A stretch of 64,000 bases of DNA from Streptomyces roseolus (GCF_014649855.1 NZ_BMTV01000002.1:124001-188000); one strand, 5' to 3'; counted from the first letter of the stretch, positions 36,397 through 45,634 are shown. Made by a program: numbers and translations. The notes: a model not told the origin generated them from the letters alone.

Positions 36397-37902
36397 TCAG
36401 AGCTCGCCGGCCGCCGTCAGCTCGGCGAGACGGACCAGGGTGCGGACCGAGGAGCCGGTGCCGCCCTTGGGGGTGTAGCCGTACGGGGCGCCCTCGTGGA
36501 AGGCCGGGCCCGCGATGTCCAGGTGCGCCCAGGTGATGCCCTCGCCCACGAACTCCTGGAGGAAGAGGCCGGCGATCAGGCCGCCGCCCATCCGGACGCC
36601 CATGTTCGCCATGTCGGCGGTGGGGGAGTCCATGGTCTTGCGCAGCTCCGCGGGGAGCGGCATCGGCCAGGACTGCTCGCCGACCTCGCCGGCGATCTCG
36701 TGGATCGCGGTCCGGTAGTCGTCGTCGTTGGACATGATGCCGAAGGTGCGCTCGCCGAGCGCGAGGACCATGGCGCCGGTCAGGGTCGCCACGTCGACGA
36801 TCGCGTCCGGGTGCTCCTCCGACGCCTTGGTGATGGCGTCGGCGAGGACGAGCCGGCCCTCGGCGTCGGTGTTCAGGACCTCGACGGTCTTGCCGCCGTA
36901 CATGCGCAGGACGTCACCCGGGCGGGTGGCGGAGCCCGACGGCATGTTCTCGGCGAGGGCGAGCCAGCCCGTGACGTTGACCTCCAGGCCGAGGCGGGCC
37001 GCGGCGACGACGGTGGCGAAGACGGCGGCGGCGCCGCTCATGTCGCACTTCATCGTCTCGTTGTGGCCGGCCGGCTTGAGGGAGATGCCGCCCGAGTCGT
37101 AGGTGATGCCCTTGCCGATCAGGGCGAGGGTCCGCTCCGCCTTCGGGTGGGTGTGGGCGATGCGGACCAGGCGCGGCGGGTTCGCCGAGCCGGCGCCGAC
37201 GCCGAGGATGCCGCCGTAGCCGCCCTTGGCGAGCGCCTTCTCGTCGAGGACCTGCACCTTGAGGCCGTGCTCCTTGCCGGCGGCCTGGACGGCGGCGGCG
37301 AAGGTGGCCGGGTACAGGTCGTTCGGCGGCATGTTGATCAGGTCGCGGGCGCGGTTGATCTCCTCGGCCACGGCCAGGGCGCGGTCCGCGGCGGCCTTGT
37401 GGGCCTTGTCGCGCGGCTTGGCGCCGAGCAGCGCCACCTCGGCGAGCGGCTTCTTGCCGTCCTTCTGCTCCTTGAGGGCGTCGAAGGAGTACGCGCCGAG
37501 CAGCGCGCCCTCCGCGATCGCGCCGGCGTCCTCGGCCGAGGCGACCGGCAGCGCGAACGCGGCCTTCTTGGTGCCGGACAGGACGCGGGCGGCGGTGCCG
37601 GCGGCGCGGCGCAGGGTCTCGGAGTCGTACGACTCGCCTTCCTCGGGGGCGGAGCCGAGGCCGACGGCGAGCACGACCGGGGCCTTCAGACCGGCGGGCG
37701 CGGGCAGCTTGGTCGCCTCACCCTCTCCACCCGAGGCACCCAGGGTCTCCAGGACGGCGGCGAGCCTGCCGTCGAACGCCTTGTCGACGGCCTCCGCGCC
37801 CGGGGCGACGACGAGCGTCTTCCCGGCCTTCGCGACGCCGACGACGAGGGCGTCGGCACGCAGCGTCGCCGCTCCGGCAGTGCTGAGAGTGAGAGCAGTC
37901 AC
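36397..37902 (-). CDS. pepA: leucyl aminopeptidase (M17)
   Basis: 501 residues, GTG start. Cytosolic di-zinc aminopeptidase, hexameric in known members. Metal/catalytic motifs: GKGITYDSGGISLKP (Lys and Asp), MKCDMSGAAAV, and the signature NTDAEGRLVLAD. N-terminal macrodomain-like region 1-170. Only a weak Shine-Dalgarno is seen. Divergent from the polysaccharide operon; it may share its regulatory region by position only. Confidence 0.96.
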   Translation of the reverse strand: MTALTLSTAGAATLRADALVVGVAKAGKTLVVAPGAEAVDKAFDGRLAAVLETLGASGGEGEATKLPAPAGLKAPVVLAVGLGSAPEEGESYDSETLRRAAGTAARVLSGTKKAAFALPVASAEDAGAIAEGALLGAYSFDALKEQKDGKKPLAEVALLGAKPRDKAHKAAADRALAVAEEINRARDLINMPPNDLYPATFAAAVQAAGKEHGLKVQVLDEKALAKGGYGGILGVGAGSANPPRLVRIAHTHPKAERTLALIGKGITYDSGGISLKPAGHNETMKCDMSGAAAVFATVVAAARLGLEVNVTGWLALAENMPSGSATRPGDVLRMYGGKTVEVLNTDAEGRLVLADAITKASEEHPDAIVDVATLTGAMVLALGERTFGIMSNDDDYRTAIHEIAGEVGEQSWPMPLPAELRKTMDSPTADMANMGVRMGGGLIAGLFLQEFVGEGITWAHLDIAGPAFHEGAPYGYTPKGGTGSSVRTLVRLAELTAAGEL

Positions 37903-38196
37903 GGTGGTGAATTCTCGCTTCCATTGAGTTCTGTGGCGGTCGAGGGGTGGGCCGACCGAGCCCGCCGCATCGTATTTCGGCCCGATGAGCGCCGAGAACG
38001 AGCCTACGCTCGCTCACCCGGTTCGCTCACCGCGGCTTCGATTCACTCATCCGAGGTGTCTCTTTCATGTTTGTCCTTCCGGCTGTCGTGCCGACGCCAC
38101 ACTCGCCTCATTCACACAAGCGCGGCCTCCACGCCTTCGCTTCATCTCCACGGGACCCCCCGAGCCGGGGGACCCGCCGAGGGGGGACACCACACC
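37903..38196. promoter_or_regulatory. divergent promoter region pepA / polysaccharide operon
   Basis: 294 bases. The 38030-38100 part is relatively A/T-rich (TTCACTCATCC, TCTTTCATGTTTG) and probably holds the promoter of the plus-strand operon. GAGGGGGG about 12 bases before 38197 may serve as Shine-Dalgarno. A CCCCCCGAG...GGGGGAC hairpin lies at 38155-38172. No operator was recognised. Confidence 0.4.
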
Positions 38197-40284
38197 ATGC
38201 ACGCGAACAGATTCCGCACGCCCGCGCCCGCGCCGGGGAAGGCCGGAAAACGGGCGGTGCCGGCCCGTGCCGGCCGCACCGCCGGGGCGCTCGCCGCCGC
38301 GGCGCTCCTCGCCACCGTGGTCCCGTCCGCGCAGGCCGCGGCCGCCCCCGTGCCCCGGATCGACCTCACCGTCCTGGTCGTCGACGACGGCGGGAGCGCC
38401 ATCGAGGCCATCACCGCCGAACTGAGGGGCTCCGGCGTCCCGTACCGCACCCTCGACCTGAACGACCCGGACCGGCCCGTCCTCACCCCCGCCTTCCTCA
38501 GCGACACGGTCGACGGCCGGCCGCGCGCCAGGTACCAGGGCGTCGTCCTGCCCCACGAGACCGCCTTCGGCCCCGACTCCGCCGAGCACACCGCCCTCCA
38601 GGCGTACGAGCGGACCTTCGGCGTCCCGCAGGTCGACGCGTACACCTGGTCGCACCCCGGCGTCGGCCTCGACTACACCACCGACGGCGGCTGGTCCGGC
38701 GTCCTCGACGGCGTCACCGCCGGCGTCACCCCGGCCGGCAGGGCGGGCCCCTTCGGCTACCTCGCCGGCAGCCTGACCTTCGAGGACAACGACCCCGCGG
38801 TCTCCGAGAGCTACGGCTACGCGGGCCGTCCCCGGGCCGGCTTCACCAGCCTCGTGGACATCCCCGTCGACGGCGGCGGCCGGGCCAGCCTGGTCGGCGA
38901 GTACGCCGCCGACGGGCGCCGCGAACTGGTCGTCACCTTCGCCTACAACCAGCACCAGCGGCAGTTCCGCGCCCTCTCCCGCGGCATCGTCGAATGGCTC
39001 ACCCAGGGCGTGCACCTCGGGCAGTCCCGGAACTACCTCTCCGTCCACGTCGACGACGTCCTCGCCCCCGACGCCCGCTGGGACACCGTCCGCGACTGCA
39101 CCCCCGGCGACCTCGACTGCGTGGGCGGAGACCCGGAGGCCGAGAACCCCATCCGGATGACGGCCGCCGACGCCACCTACGCCGCCGCCTGGCAGAAGGC
39201 CTCCGGCTTCACCCTCGACATGGTCTACAACGGCGGCCAGGGCGAACAGTGGAAGGCCGAGCACGGCGGCAGCGACCCGCTCGCCGCACGCCTGATCGCC
39301 GACCGCGCCCAGTACCGCTGGATCAACCACACCTACACCCACCCCTACCTCGGCTGCGTCCAGGACAACACCACCGTCCCCTGGCGGTGCGCCACCGACG
39401 CCTCCGGCAGCACCCTCTGGGTCAGCCGCGCCGAGCTCTCCGCGCAGATCCGGAACAACGTCGACTGGGCTGTGGGCAAGGGCATCTCCGTGGACCGCTC
39501 CGAACTCGTCACCGGCGAGCACTCCGGTCTGAGGACCCTGCCCCAGCAGCCCGCCGACAATCCGCACCTCGCCGGCGCCCTCGCCGACAACGGCGTGAAG
39601 TGGACGGCCAGCGACAACTCCCGCGAGCCCCGCCAGCGGGCCGTCGGCGCCGCGAAGACCGTGCCCAGGCACCCCATGAACGTGTACTACAACGTCGGCA
39701 CCGCCGCCGAGATGACCGACGAGTACAACTGGATCTACACCTCCCGCGCCCACGGCGGCAGCGGCGTCTGCGAGTCGAACCCCGCCTCGACCTGCCTGCC
39801 CGCCCCGCTCGACCCGGCCACCGGCTTCGCGGCGCACATCGTCCCGCAGGAGGCCCGCACCGCCCTCGGCCACGTCCTCGCCAACGACCCCCGGCCGCAC
39901 TACGTCCACCAGTCGAACCTGGCCGAGGAGCGCCTCCTCTACCCGGTCCTCGACCGGGTCCTCGCCGACTACCGGGCGCTCTTCGCGGCCGACACCCCGA
40001 TCGTGAACCCCCGTCAGAAGGACGTCGGCGCCGAACTGACCCGCCGCGACGCCTGGGACGCCGCCCTCGCCGCCGGCAAGGTCACCGCCTACCGCATCGG
40101 GAACACCGTCACCGTCAAGGCGCCCTCCGGCGTCCAGATCCCCGTCACCGTCCCCGAGGGCACCCGCAGGCAACTCGTCCTCGGCACCACCGCCTTCGGC
40201 ACCGCCTACGCCGGAAGCCGCTCGGCGTGGACCGCGCCCGAGCTGCTCCAGACCGCCGTCACACTCCGGCTCCCGACCGCCTGA
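38197..40284 (+). CDS. secreted polysaccharide deacetylase (NodB-fold, Agd3/PelA-deacetylase-like)
   Basis: 695 residues. A signal peptide (basic start, hydrophobic 28-42, cleavage near SAQA-AAA) indicates export. Residues about 50-265 form an alpha/beta domain of unknown role. The deacetylase part begins with SVHVDDVLAPDARWD (MT1-type double Asp, about 284-288) and has the H-x3-H metal motif in INHTYTHPYLG (about 375), the pattern of NodB/CE4-like metal-dependent deacetylases. The C-terminal beta domain (VTVKAPSGVQIPVTVPEG) may bind sugar. The large size and layout resemble fungal Agd3 (CE18), which deacetylates galactosaminogalactan. First gene of a five-gene operon. Confidence 0.82.
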   Translation: MHANRFRTPAPAPGKAGKRAVPARAGRTAGALAAAALLATVVPSAQAAAAPVPRIDLTVLVVDDGGSAIEAITAELRGSGVPYRTLDLNDPDRPVLTPAFLSDTVDGRPRARYQGVVLPHETAFGPDSAEHTALQAYERTFGVPQVDAYTWSHPGVGLDYTTDGGWSGVLDGVTAGVTPAGRAGPFGYLAGSLTFEDNDPAVSESYGYAGRPRAGFTSLVDIPVDGGGRASLVGEYAADGRRELVVTFAYNQHQRQFRALSRGIVEWLTQGVHLGQSRNYLSVHVDDVLAPDARWDTVRDCTPGDLDCVGGDPEAENPIRMTAADATYAAAWQKASGFTLDMVYNGGQGEQWKAEHGGSDPLAARLIADRAQYRWINHTYTHPYLGCVQDNTTVPWRCATDASGSTLWVSRAELSAQIRNNVDWAVGKGISVDRSELVTGEHSGLRTLPQQPADNPHLAGALADNGVKWTASDNSREPRQRAVGAAKTVPRHPMNVYYNVGTAAEMTDEYNWIYTSRAHGGSGVCESNPASTCLPAPLDPATGFAAHIVPQEARTALGHVLANDPRPHYVHQSNLAEERLLYPVLDRVLADYRALFAADTPIVNPRQKDVGAELTRRDAWDAALAAGKVTAYRIGNTVTVKAPSGVQIPVTVPEGTRRQLVLGTTAFGTAYAGSRSAWTAPELLQTAVTLRLPTA

Positions 40285-40312
40285 CCAGCACGCTCTGGGG
40301 GGAACACACACC

Positions 40313-41851
40313 ATGCCGAGCAGTGGCCGTCACGTCACCATGCTCACCGAAGGCACCTACCCGCACGTCCACGGCGGCGTCAGCACCTGGTGCGACCAGC
40401 TCGTCCGGGGCATGCCCGAGGTCACCTTCGAGATCCTCGCCCTCACCGGCAGCGGCCGCGAACCCGTCACCTGGGAGCTGCCGCCCAACGTCACCCGGCA
40501 CACCGCGTTCCCCCTCTGGGGCCACCCGCGGGGACCGGCCGCGCCCACCAGGCCGCGCCGGCCCCCACGGGGGCGCGACCGCCGCCGCTTCCTCGCCGCG
40601 TACGAGCGCTTCCTGCTCGCCCTGCTCGACCCGGACGCCGGCCACGACCTCGCCGGCCCCCTGTACGAGCTCGCCGCCCTCGCCCGCGAGGGCCGGCTCA
40701 CCCCGGCCCTCCGCTCCGAGGCGGCCCTGCGCTCCCTCATGTGGATCTGGACCATGCCGCACCTGCCGACGCGTGCCGCCGGGCCCACCGTCCACGACGC
40801 CCTCACCGCCACCGACCTGCTGGAACACGCCCTGCGGCCGCTCGGCGCCCGGATAGCCGACGGCAGCGTGGCGCACGCCGTCTCCAGCGGCCTCGCCACC
40901 CTGCCCGCGCTCGCCGCGCAGCACTTCGAAGGGGTGCCCTTCCTGCTCACCGAACACGGCATCTACCTCCGCGAGCGCTACCTCGGCTACCGCACCGAGG
41001 CCCAGAGGTGGCCCGTGAAGGCCCTCATGCTCGGCTTCTACCGCGAGCTCAACTCCCTCGGCTACCGCCAGGCCGACCTCATCACCCCCTGCAACCAGTA
41101 CAACCGGCGCTGGGAGGAGCGCGGCGGCGCCCCCGCCGACCGCATCCGCACCGTCTACAACGGCGTCGACCCCGCCCTCTTCCCCGAGGCGGGACCCGAA
41201 CCCGAGACCCCCACGCTCAGCTGGTGCGGCCGGGTCGACCCGATCAAGGACCTGGAGACCCTGATCCGGGCGTACGCGATCTGCCGCGCCGAACTCCCCG
41301 AGCTGCGGCTCCGCCTCTTCGGCCCCGTCCCCGCCGGCAACGAGGACTACCGCACCCTCCTGGAGAAGCTCGCCGCCGAACTCGGCGTCGCCGACGGCGT
41401 CTCCTTCGAGGGCCGCGTCTCCGACGTGCCCTCCGCCTACGCGGCCGGCAGCGTGGTGATGCTCTCCTCCATCAGCGAGGGCTTCCCCTTCTCCCTCATC
41501 GAGGCGATGTCCTGCGGCCGGGCCACCGTGTCGACGGACGTCGGAGGGGTGCGGGAGGCGGTCGGCGACACCGGCGTCGTCGTCCCGCCCCGCGAACCGG
41601 CCGTCATGGCCGCCGCGGCCTCCGCGCTGCTGCGCGACGGCGCCCGCCGCGCCGAGCTCGGCCGGCGGGCCCGGCAGCGGGTGATCGACGAGTTCACCCT
41701 GCACCGCTCGGTCGACGGCTTCCGCCGCATCTACCGCGAACTCGCCGCCCCCCGCTCCGGCGCGGCGATCCCCGCCGTCCCGCCGCTGCGCGTCAGCATC
41801 CCGTCCCCGCGCCGAGGCGCGCCCCGAGTCCCCGAAGGCACCCCGGCATGA
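40313..41851 (+). CDS. pelF: PelF-type GT4 glycosyltransferase (DUF3492)
   Basis: 512 residues. Begins with the PelF motif MLTEGTYPHVHGGVSTWCDQL and has LLTEHGIYLRERY in the middle (DUF3492, PF11997). The C-terminal GT-B half has the GT4 donor site: SWCGRVDPIKDLETLIRA and the E-x7-E motif SEGFPFSLIEAM. In Pseudomonas, PelF polymerises the GalNAc-rich Pel polymer from UDP-sugars in the cytosol. No signal peptide. Starts 28 bases after the deacetylase gene and overlaps the next gene by 4 bases (ATGA). Confidence 0.93.
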   Translation: MPSSGRHVTMLTEGTYPHVHGGVSTWCDQLVRGMPEVTFEILALTGSGREPVTWELPPNVTRHTAFPLWGHPRGPAAPTRPRRPPRGRDRRRFLAAYERFLLALLDPDAGHDLAGPLYELAALAREGRLTPALRSEAALRSLMWIWTMPHLPTRAAGPTVHDALTATDLLEHALRPLGARIADGSVAHAVSSGLATLPALAAQHFEGVPFLLTEHGIYLRERYLGYRTEAQRWPVKALMLGFYRELNSLGYRQADLITPCNQYNRRWEERGGAPADRIRTVYNGVDPALFPEAGPEPETPTLSWCGRVDPIKDLETLIRAYAICRAELPELRLRLFGPVPAGNEDYRTLLEKLAAELGVADGVSFEGRVSDVPSAYAAGSVVMLSSISEGFPFSLIEAMSCGRATVSTDVGGVREAVGDTGVVVPPREPAVMAAAASALLRDGARRAELGRRARQRVIDEFTLHRSVDGFRRIYRELAAPRSGAAIPAVPPLRVSIPSPRRGAPRVPEGTPA

Positions 41852-43281
41852 GCGGCTCCCTCTGGCTGAAACCCCCGACCACCCCTCCGCCCCTCCCGTT
41901 CCCGCCCCGCCCGGACCGCGGGACGCCCCACGCCCCCGCCGGACCCGGGGTCGCGCCCGACCCGCTCGACGAACTCGCCGGCCGGCTCGACGCGTTCGTG
42001 GCCGCCGCCGTGCACCCGGACGAGATAGCCGCGCTGCTCGAATCGGACGGCATGACCGACGACCACATCCGCCTCACCTACGGGCGGAACGATTCCTTCG
42101 CGCTCGCCGAGGACCTGTACGCGCGCGTGGCCCGCCGCCACCCCGGGCCGCCCGGGAAGGACCGGAGCCGCCCGGGGCCCGCCGAAGGGCTCGGCGGCTG
42201 CCTGCTGCGCGGCCTCGTCTTCGCACTGCCGGGCCTCGCCTACGTCCTCGCGGGACCGCTGCTCGCCGGACAGCAGGGGCGGTACGGGCTGCCCGCCGGC
42301 ACCGTGCCGCTGCTCGCCGGGGCCGTCACCGGCTGGGTCTGGAACCAGGCCCTCTCCCACCGCGCCCACACCTGGCTCGGTCTCGGCGACCGGGCCGCCG
42401 CCGCCCGCGCCCTGCTCACCGGCGCCCCGGCCGGCGCGCTCGCCGGCACCGCCGTCGCCCTCGCCGCCGCCCGCGACGGCGAACTCCCGGCCGCCGTCTT
42501 CGCCGCGGGCCAGTCCCTCTACCTCGGCGCCGCCACCGTCCTCCTCGTCCTCGGCCGCGAACGGGCCCTGCTCGCCGCCCTGCTGCCGCTCCTCGGCGCC
42601 CTCCCCGCCCTCCGGTGGGACCTGCCCGACCCGCTGCGCGTCGCCCTGCCGGCCCTCTCGCTCACCGCCGCCTGCCTGGTCGCCGCCCGCGCGCTGCGCC
42701 CCGGCACCGCGCGCGGTGCCGCCGGGCGGGGCGGACCGCCGCTGGCGGCCTCCGTCCCGTACGGCCTCTTCGGCCTCGGCAGCGGCGTCCTCGTGCTGTA
42801 CGCCGGACTCGGCGACGCCCTCGCCACCGGCAGCGGCGCGGTCATCGCGCTCACCCTCTCCATGGGGCCCGCCGAATGGCTGCTGCACCGCTTCCGGGGC
42901 GACAGCCTCGCCCGGCTGCGCACCCTCACCACCGCCCGCGAGTTCCGCCGCGCCGTCACCGGCACCCTGGCCCTCCGCCTCGGCGGCTACCTGACCGTGC
43001 TCCTCGGCCTCCTGCTCGCCGCCACCCTGCTCTGGCCGGACACCCCCTGGCCGACCGGGGAACGGCTGCTCACCCTGCTGCTCCTCGGCACCGTGCTCTG
43101 GCTGGGGCTGCTCCTCCAGGCGTTCGGCGCCGTCCTCGGCGCGGCGGCCGTCTGCCTCCTGGCCGCCGCCGCGCAGACCCTGGAACCGGCGGCGGGAACG
43201 CTCGCCGCGGGGACGGCGGCCGTCGTGCTGGCCGCCCTCACCCGTGCTCTGCTGGTACGACCGACCGCCCACCGCCTCTAG
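41848..43281 (+). CDS. PelG-like polytopic membrane protein
   Basis: 477 residues. A Pro-rich cytosolic N-terminus of about 110 residues is followed by about 11-12 hydrophobic segments up to residue 470 (for example LVFALPGLAYVLAGPLL, ALRLGGYLTVLLGLLLAATLL). PelG proteins are 12-TM MOP-type polymer exporters of about 456 residues whose gene follows pelF. Size, topology and the ATGA coupling to pelF support this. Sequence similarity to PelG itself cannot be judged by eye, so the call rests partly on context. Confidence 0.72.
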   Translation: MSGSLWLKPPTTPPPLPFPPRPDRGTPHAPAGPGVAPDPLDELAGRLDAFVAAAVHPDEIAALLESDGMTDDHIRLTYGRNDSFALAEDLYARVARRHPGPPGKDRSRPGPAEGLGGCLLRGLVFALPGLAYVLAGPLLAGQQGRYGLPAGTVPLLAGAVTGWVWNQALSHRAHTWLGLGDRAAAARALLTGAPAGALAGTAVALAAARDGELPAAVFAAGQSLYLGAATVLLVLGRERALLAALLPLLGALPALRWDLPDPLRVALPALSLTAACLVAARALRPGTARGAAGRGGPPLAASVPYGLFGLGSGVLVLYAGLGDALATGSGAVIALTLSMGPAEWLLHRFRGDSLARLRTLTTAREFRRAVTGTLALRLGGYLTVLLGLLLAATLLWPDTPWPTGERLLTLLLLGTVLWLGLLLQAFGAVLGAAAVCLLAAAAQTLEPAAGTLAAGTAAVVLAALTRALLVRPTAHRL

Positions 43282-43293
43282 AAGGGCACCGAC

Positions 43294-43914
43294 GTGAAGC
43301 GTTCCCTCCTGGTGCCCTTCTACGAGCACCCCGCCGACCGCCCCGAGGGCTGGGCGGCCCTGATCGCGGCCGCGCCGGCGCTCCACGGCGTCGTCCTCAA
43401 CCCCGCGGACGGCGCCGGCGAGGCCCCCGACCCGGCCTTCGCCGAGGCCGCGGAGCGGCTGCGCGCCGCCGGGGTGCGGATCCTCGGCTACGCGGACACC
43501 GCCTACGGCCGCCGTCCGCACGCCGAGGTCGTCGCCGACCTGCTCCGCCACCGCGACTGGTACGGCGCCGACGGGGCCTTCCTCGACCAGGTCGCGACCG
43601 CGCCCGACGCCCTGCCGCACTACCGCCGTCTCGCCGTCGCCGCGCGGACCGCCGGCGCGGCGACCCTCGTCCTCAACCACGGCACCCACCCCGACGACGG
43701 GTACGCCGAACTCGCCGACCTGCTGGTCACCTTCGAAGGCCCCTGGGACACCTACCGCGCCCTCGACCTGCCGGCCGCCCCGCACCACTGCCACCTCGTC
43801 TACGCGGCCCCGCCCGGCTTCCGCCCCGCGACCGAGATCCACTGCGCGGTGCCGGGCACGGGCGCCCACCCCTGGGGGACCCTGCCGCACGGGATCGCGG
43901 AACCCGCCCGATGA
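43294..43914 (+). CDS. Spherulin-4 / GH135-like glycoside hydrolase domain protein
   Basis: 206 residues, GTG start after GAAGG. Clear spherulation-specific family 4 pattern (PF12138): LLVPFYEHPADRPEGWAALI, the acidic-site strand VVLNPADGAGEAPD, VRILGYADTAYGRR and DWYGADGAFLDQV. Fungal Sph3 of this family (GH135) cleaves galactosaminogalactan. No signal peptide or TM is visible, unlike secreted Sph3, so it may act inside the cell or leave by another route. Ends in ATGA overlap with the GH114 gene. Confidence 0.88.
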   Translation: MKRSLLVPFYEHPADRPEGWAALIAAAPALHGVVLNPADGAGEAPDPAFAEAAERLRAAGVRILGYADTAYGRRPHAEVVADLLRHRDWYGADGAFLDQVATAPDALPHYRRLAVAARTAGAATLVLNHGTHPDDGYAELADLLVTFEGPWDTYRALDLPAAPHHCHLVYAAPPGFRPATEIHCAVPGTGAHPWGTLPHGIAEPAR

Positions 43915-44702
43915 GGCGCCTCCTGCCGCTCCTCGCGGCCCTCCTGCTCCTGGCCACGGCCTGTACCACCGCCCCCGCCCCCGACCCCAAACCGGAGGAG
44001 CGGGAACGCTGGCGCCCGACGGCCGGGCTCGCCTGGCAGTGGCAGCTCAGCGGCCGCCTGGACCCGACCGTCGACGTCCCCGTCTACGACATCGACGGCT
44101 TCGACCACCCGGCCGCGACCGTCGCCGACCTGCACCGCCGGGGCCGGAAGGTGATCTGCTACCTCTCCACCGGCGCCTGGGAGGACTTCCGCCCCGACGC
44201 GGACCGCTTCCCGAAGTCAGTCCTCGGCAGGAGCAACGGCTGGGCCGGCGAACGCTGGCTCGACATCCGCCGCACCGACGTCCTCGAACCCCTCATGGCG
44301 GAACGCATCGACATGTGCCGCGCCAAGGGCTTCGACGCCGTCGAACCCGACAACATGGACGGCTACCGCAACCGCACCGGCTTCCCCCTCACCGCCGCCG
44401 ACCAGCTCGCCTACAACCGCCTCATCGCCCGCCTCGCCCACGACCGCGGCCTGGCCGTCGGCCTCAAGAACGACCTCGACCAGATCCCCCAGCTCCTCCC
44501 CGACTTCGACTTCGCGGTCAACGAGCAGTGCGCCGAGTACGCCGAGTGCGACCTCCTGGCCCCCTTCATCGCCGCGGACAAACCCGTCTTCCACGCCGAG
44601 TACGAACTGACCCTCGCCCAGTTCTGCCCCCGCTCCCGCGCACTGGGCCTCAGCTCGCTCCTCAAACACCACGAACTCGACGCCTGGCGCCGGGCCTGCT
44701 GA
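43911..44702 (+). CDS. GH114 endo-alpha-1,4-polygalactosaminidase-like lipoprotein
   Basis: 263 residues. Lipoprotein signal: hydrophobic 4-16 with lipobox LATAC, so a lipid anchor at Cys18. The TIM-barrel family motifs are WQWQLSG near 40, VPVYDIDGFDHP (Asp), GRKVICYLSTGAWEDFRPD, AVEPDNMDGY (catalytic Glu/Asp region) and VGLKNDLDQIP, all typical of GH114 (PF03537; the family of fungal Ega3 and of the PelA hydrolase domain). It should cut or trim galactosamine-containing polymer outside the membrane. Last gene of the operon. Confidence 0.9.
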   Translation: MRRLLPLLAALLLLATACTTAPAPDPKPEERERWRPTAGLAWQWQLSGRLDPTVDVPVYDIDGFDHPAATVADLHRRGRKVICYLSTGAWEDFRPDADRFPKSVLGRSNGWAGERWLDIRRTDVLEPLMAERIDMCRAKGFDAVEPDNMDGYRNRTGFPLTAADQLAYNRLIARLAHDRGLAVGLKNDLDQIPQLLPDFDFAVNEQCAEYAECDLLAPFIAADKPVFHAEYELTLAQFCPRSRALGLSSLLKHHELDAWRRAC

Positions 44703-44869
44703 GGCCCGGAGACCGGAAGGCGGGGGATCACGAGAGCCGGAAGCAGGTGGCCCGGCCCTCGCCGCGGTCCCGCCATTCCGAGGGGGTCGACCAGCGCGCC
44801 GGCTCTCCGGTGCCTTCACGAGGGGGAGAGGGTTGCCCGCCGGAAGATCACGAAGCGGTCACCCTGCGG

Positions 44870-45634
44870 TCAGCCCAGCGTCAGCGCCACCAGGGTCGCC
44901 GTCGCCGCCGTCTCCTCCACGGCGCCGAAGACGTCGCCGGTGACGCCGCCGAAGCGGCGGACGCAGCGGCGGAGGAGGAGGGCGGCGGCGGCCAGGCCGG
45001 CGCCGGTGGCGAGGACGGCGTGGACGGCGTCGTACGAGGAGAGGAGGAGGCCGGAGGCGGCGGCGAGGAGGAGGACGGCGGCGGTGCAGAGGGTCGCGGA
45101 GCGCACCGGGACGGTGGCGGCGACGATCGCGCCGAGGCCCTCGGGCCGGGCGGCCGGGACGCCGTGCCGGGAGGCGTGGGTGAGGGCGAGCCGGGCGACC
45201 GTGGCCGCCAGGACGGCGGCGGCCGCGCCGTGCGCCCAGCCCTCCCCGTACAGCTCGTACAGGGCCGCGACCTGCGCGAGCAGGACGAGGACGAGGGCGA
45301 TGACGCCGAACGGCCCGATGTCGGACTGCTTCATGATGCGCAGCGCGTCCCCGGCCGGCTTGGCGCTGCCGAGGCCGTCGGCGGTGTCGGCGAGGCCGTC
45401 GAGGTGCAGGCCCCGGGTGAGGACGGCGGGGACGGCGACGGTGACGACGGCGGCGAGGAGGGGGCCGGCGCCGAGGGGGAGGAGGACGCCGCCGGCCGCC
45501 GCGGCGACCAGGCCGACCGCGAGCCCGGCGAGCGGGGCGCAGAGCATGCCGGCGCGCGCCGCGTCCCGGTCCCAGCGGGTGATGCGGGCGGGGAACACGG
45601 TGAGGGTGCCGAAGGCGAAACGCAGGCCGTCCAT
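44870..45634 (-). CDS. cobS: adenosylcobinamide-GDP ribazoletransferase
   Basis: 254 residues from the ATG at 45634 (MDGLRFAFGTLTVFPAR, the usual family start). Joins adenosylcobinamide-GDP and alpha-ribazole in the last step of cobalamin assembly at the membrane. Motif HLDGLADTADGLGS, and six to seven hydrophobic segments. Partner enzymes CobT and CobU are encoded 4-6 kb away on the same strand. The 167 bases between its stop and the GH114 stop hold no gene and no riboswitch I could recognise. Confidence 0.95.
   Translation of the reverse strand: MDGLRFAFGTLTVFPARITRWDRDAARAGMLCAPLAGLAVGLVAAAAGGVLLPLGAGPLLAAVVTVAVPAVLTRGLHLDGLADTADGLGSAKPAGDALRIMKQSDIGPFGVIALVLVLLAQVAALYELYGEGWAHGAAAAVLAATVARLALTHASRHGVPAARPEGLGAIVAATVPVRSATLCTAAVLLLAAASGLLLSSYDAVHAVLATGAGLAAAALLLRRCVRRFGGVTGDVFGAVEETAATATLVALTLG

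Noticed and set aside
44703..44869. Possible cobalamin riboswitch or short gene near cobS
   Set aside because: A CCGGAGACCGG resembles a B12-box, but it lies downstream of cobS in the wrong order relative to any other conserved element, and the open frame there has no start codon.
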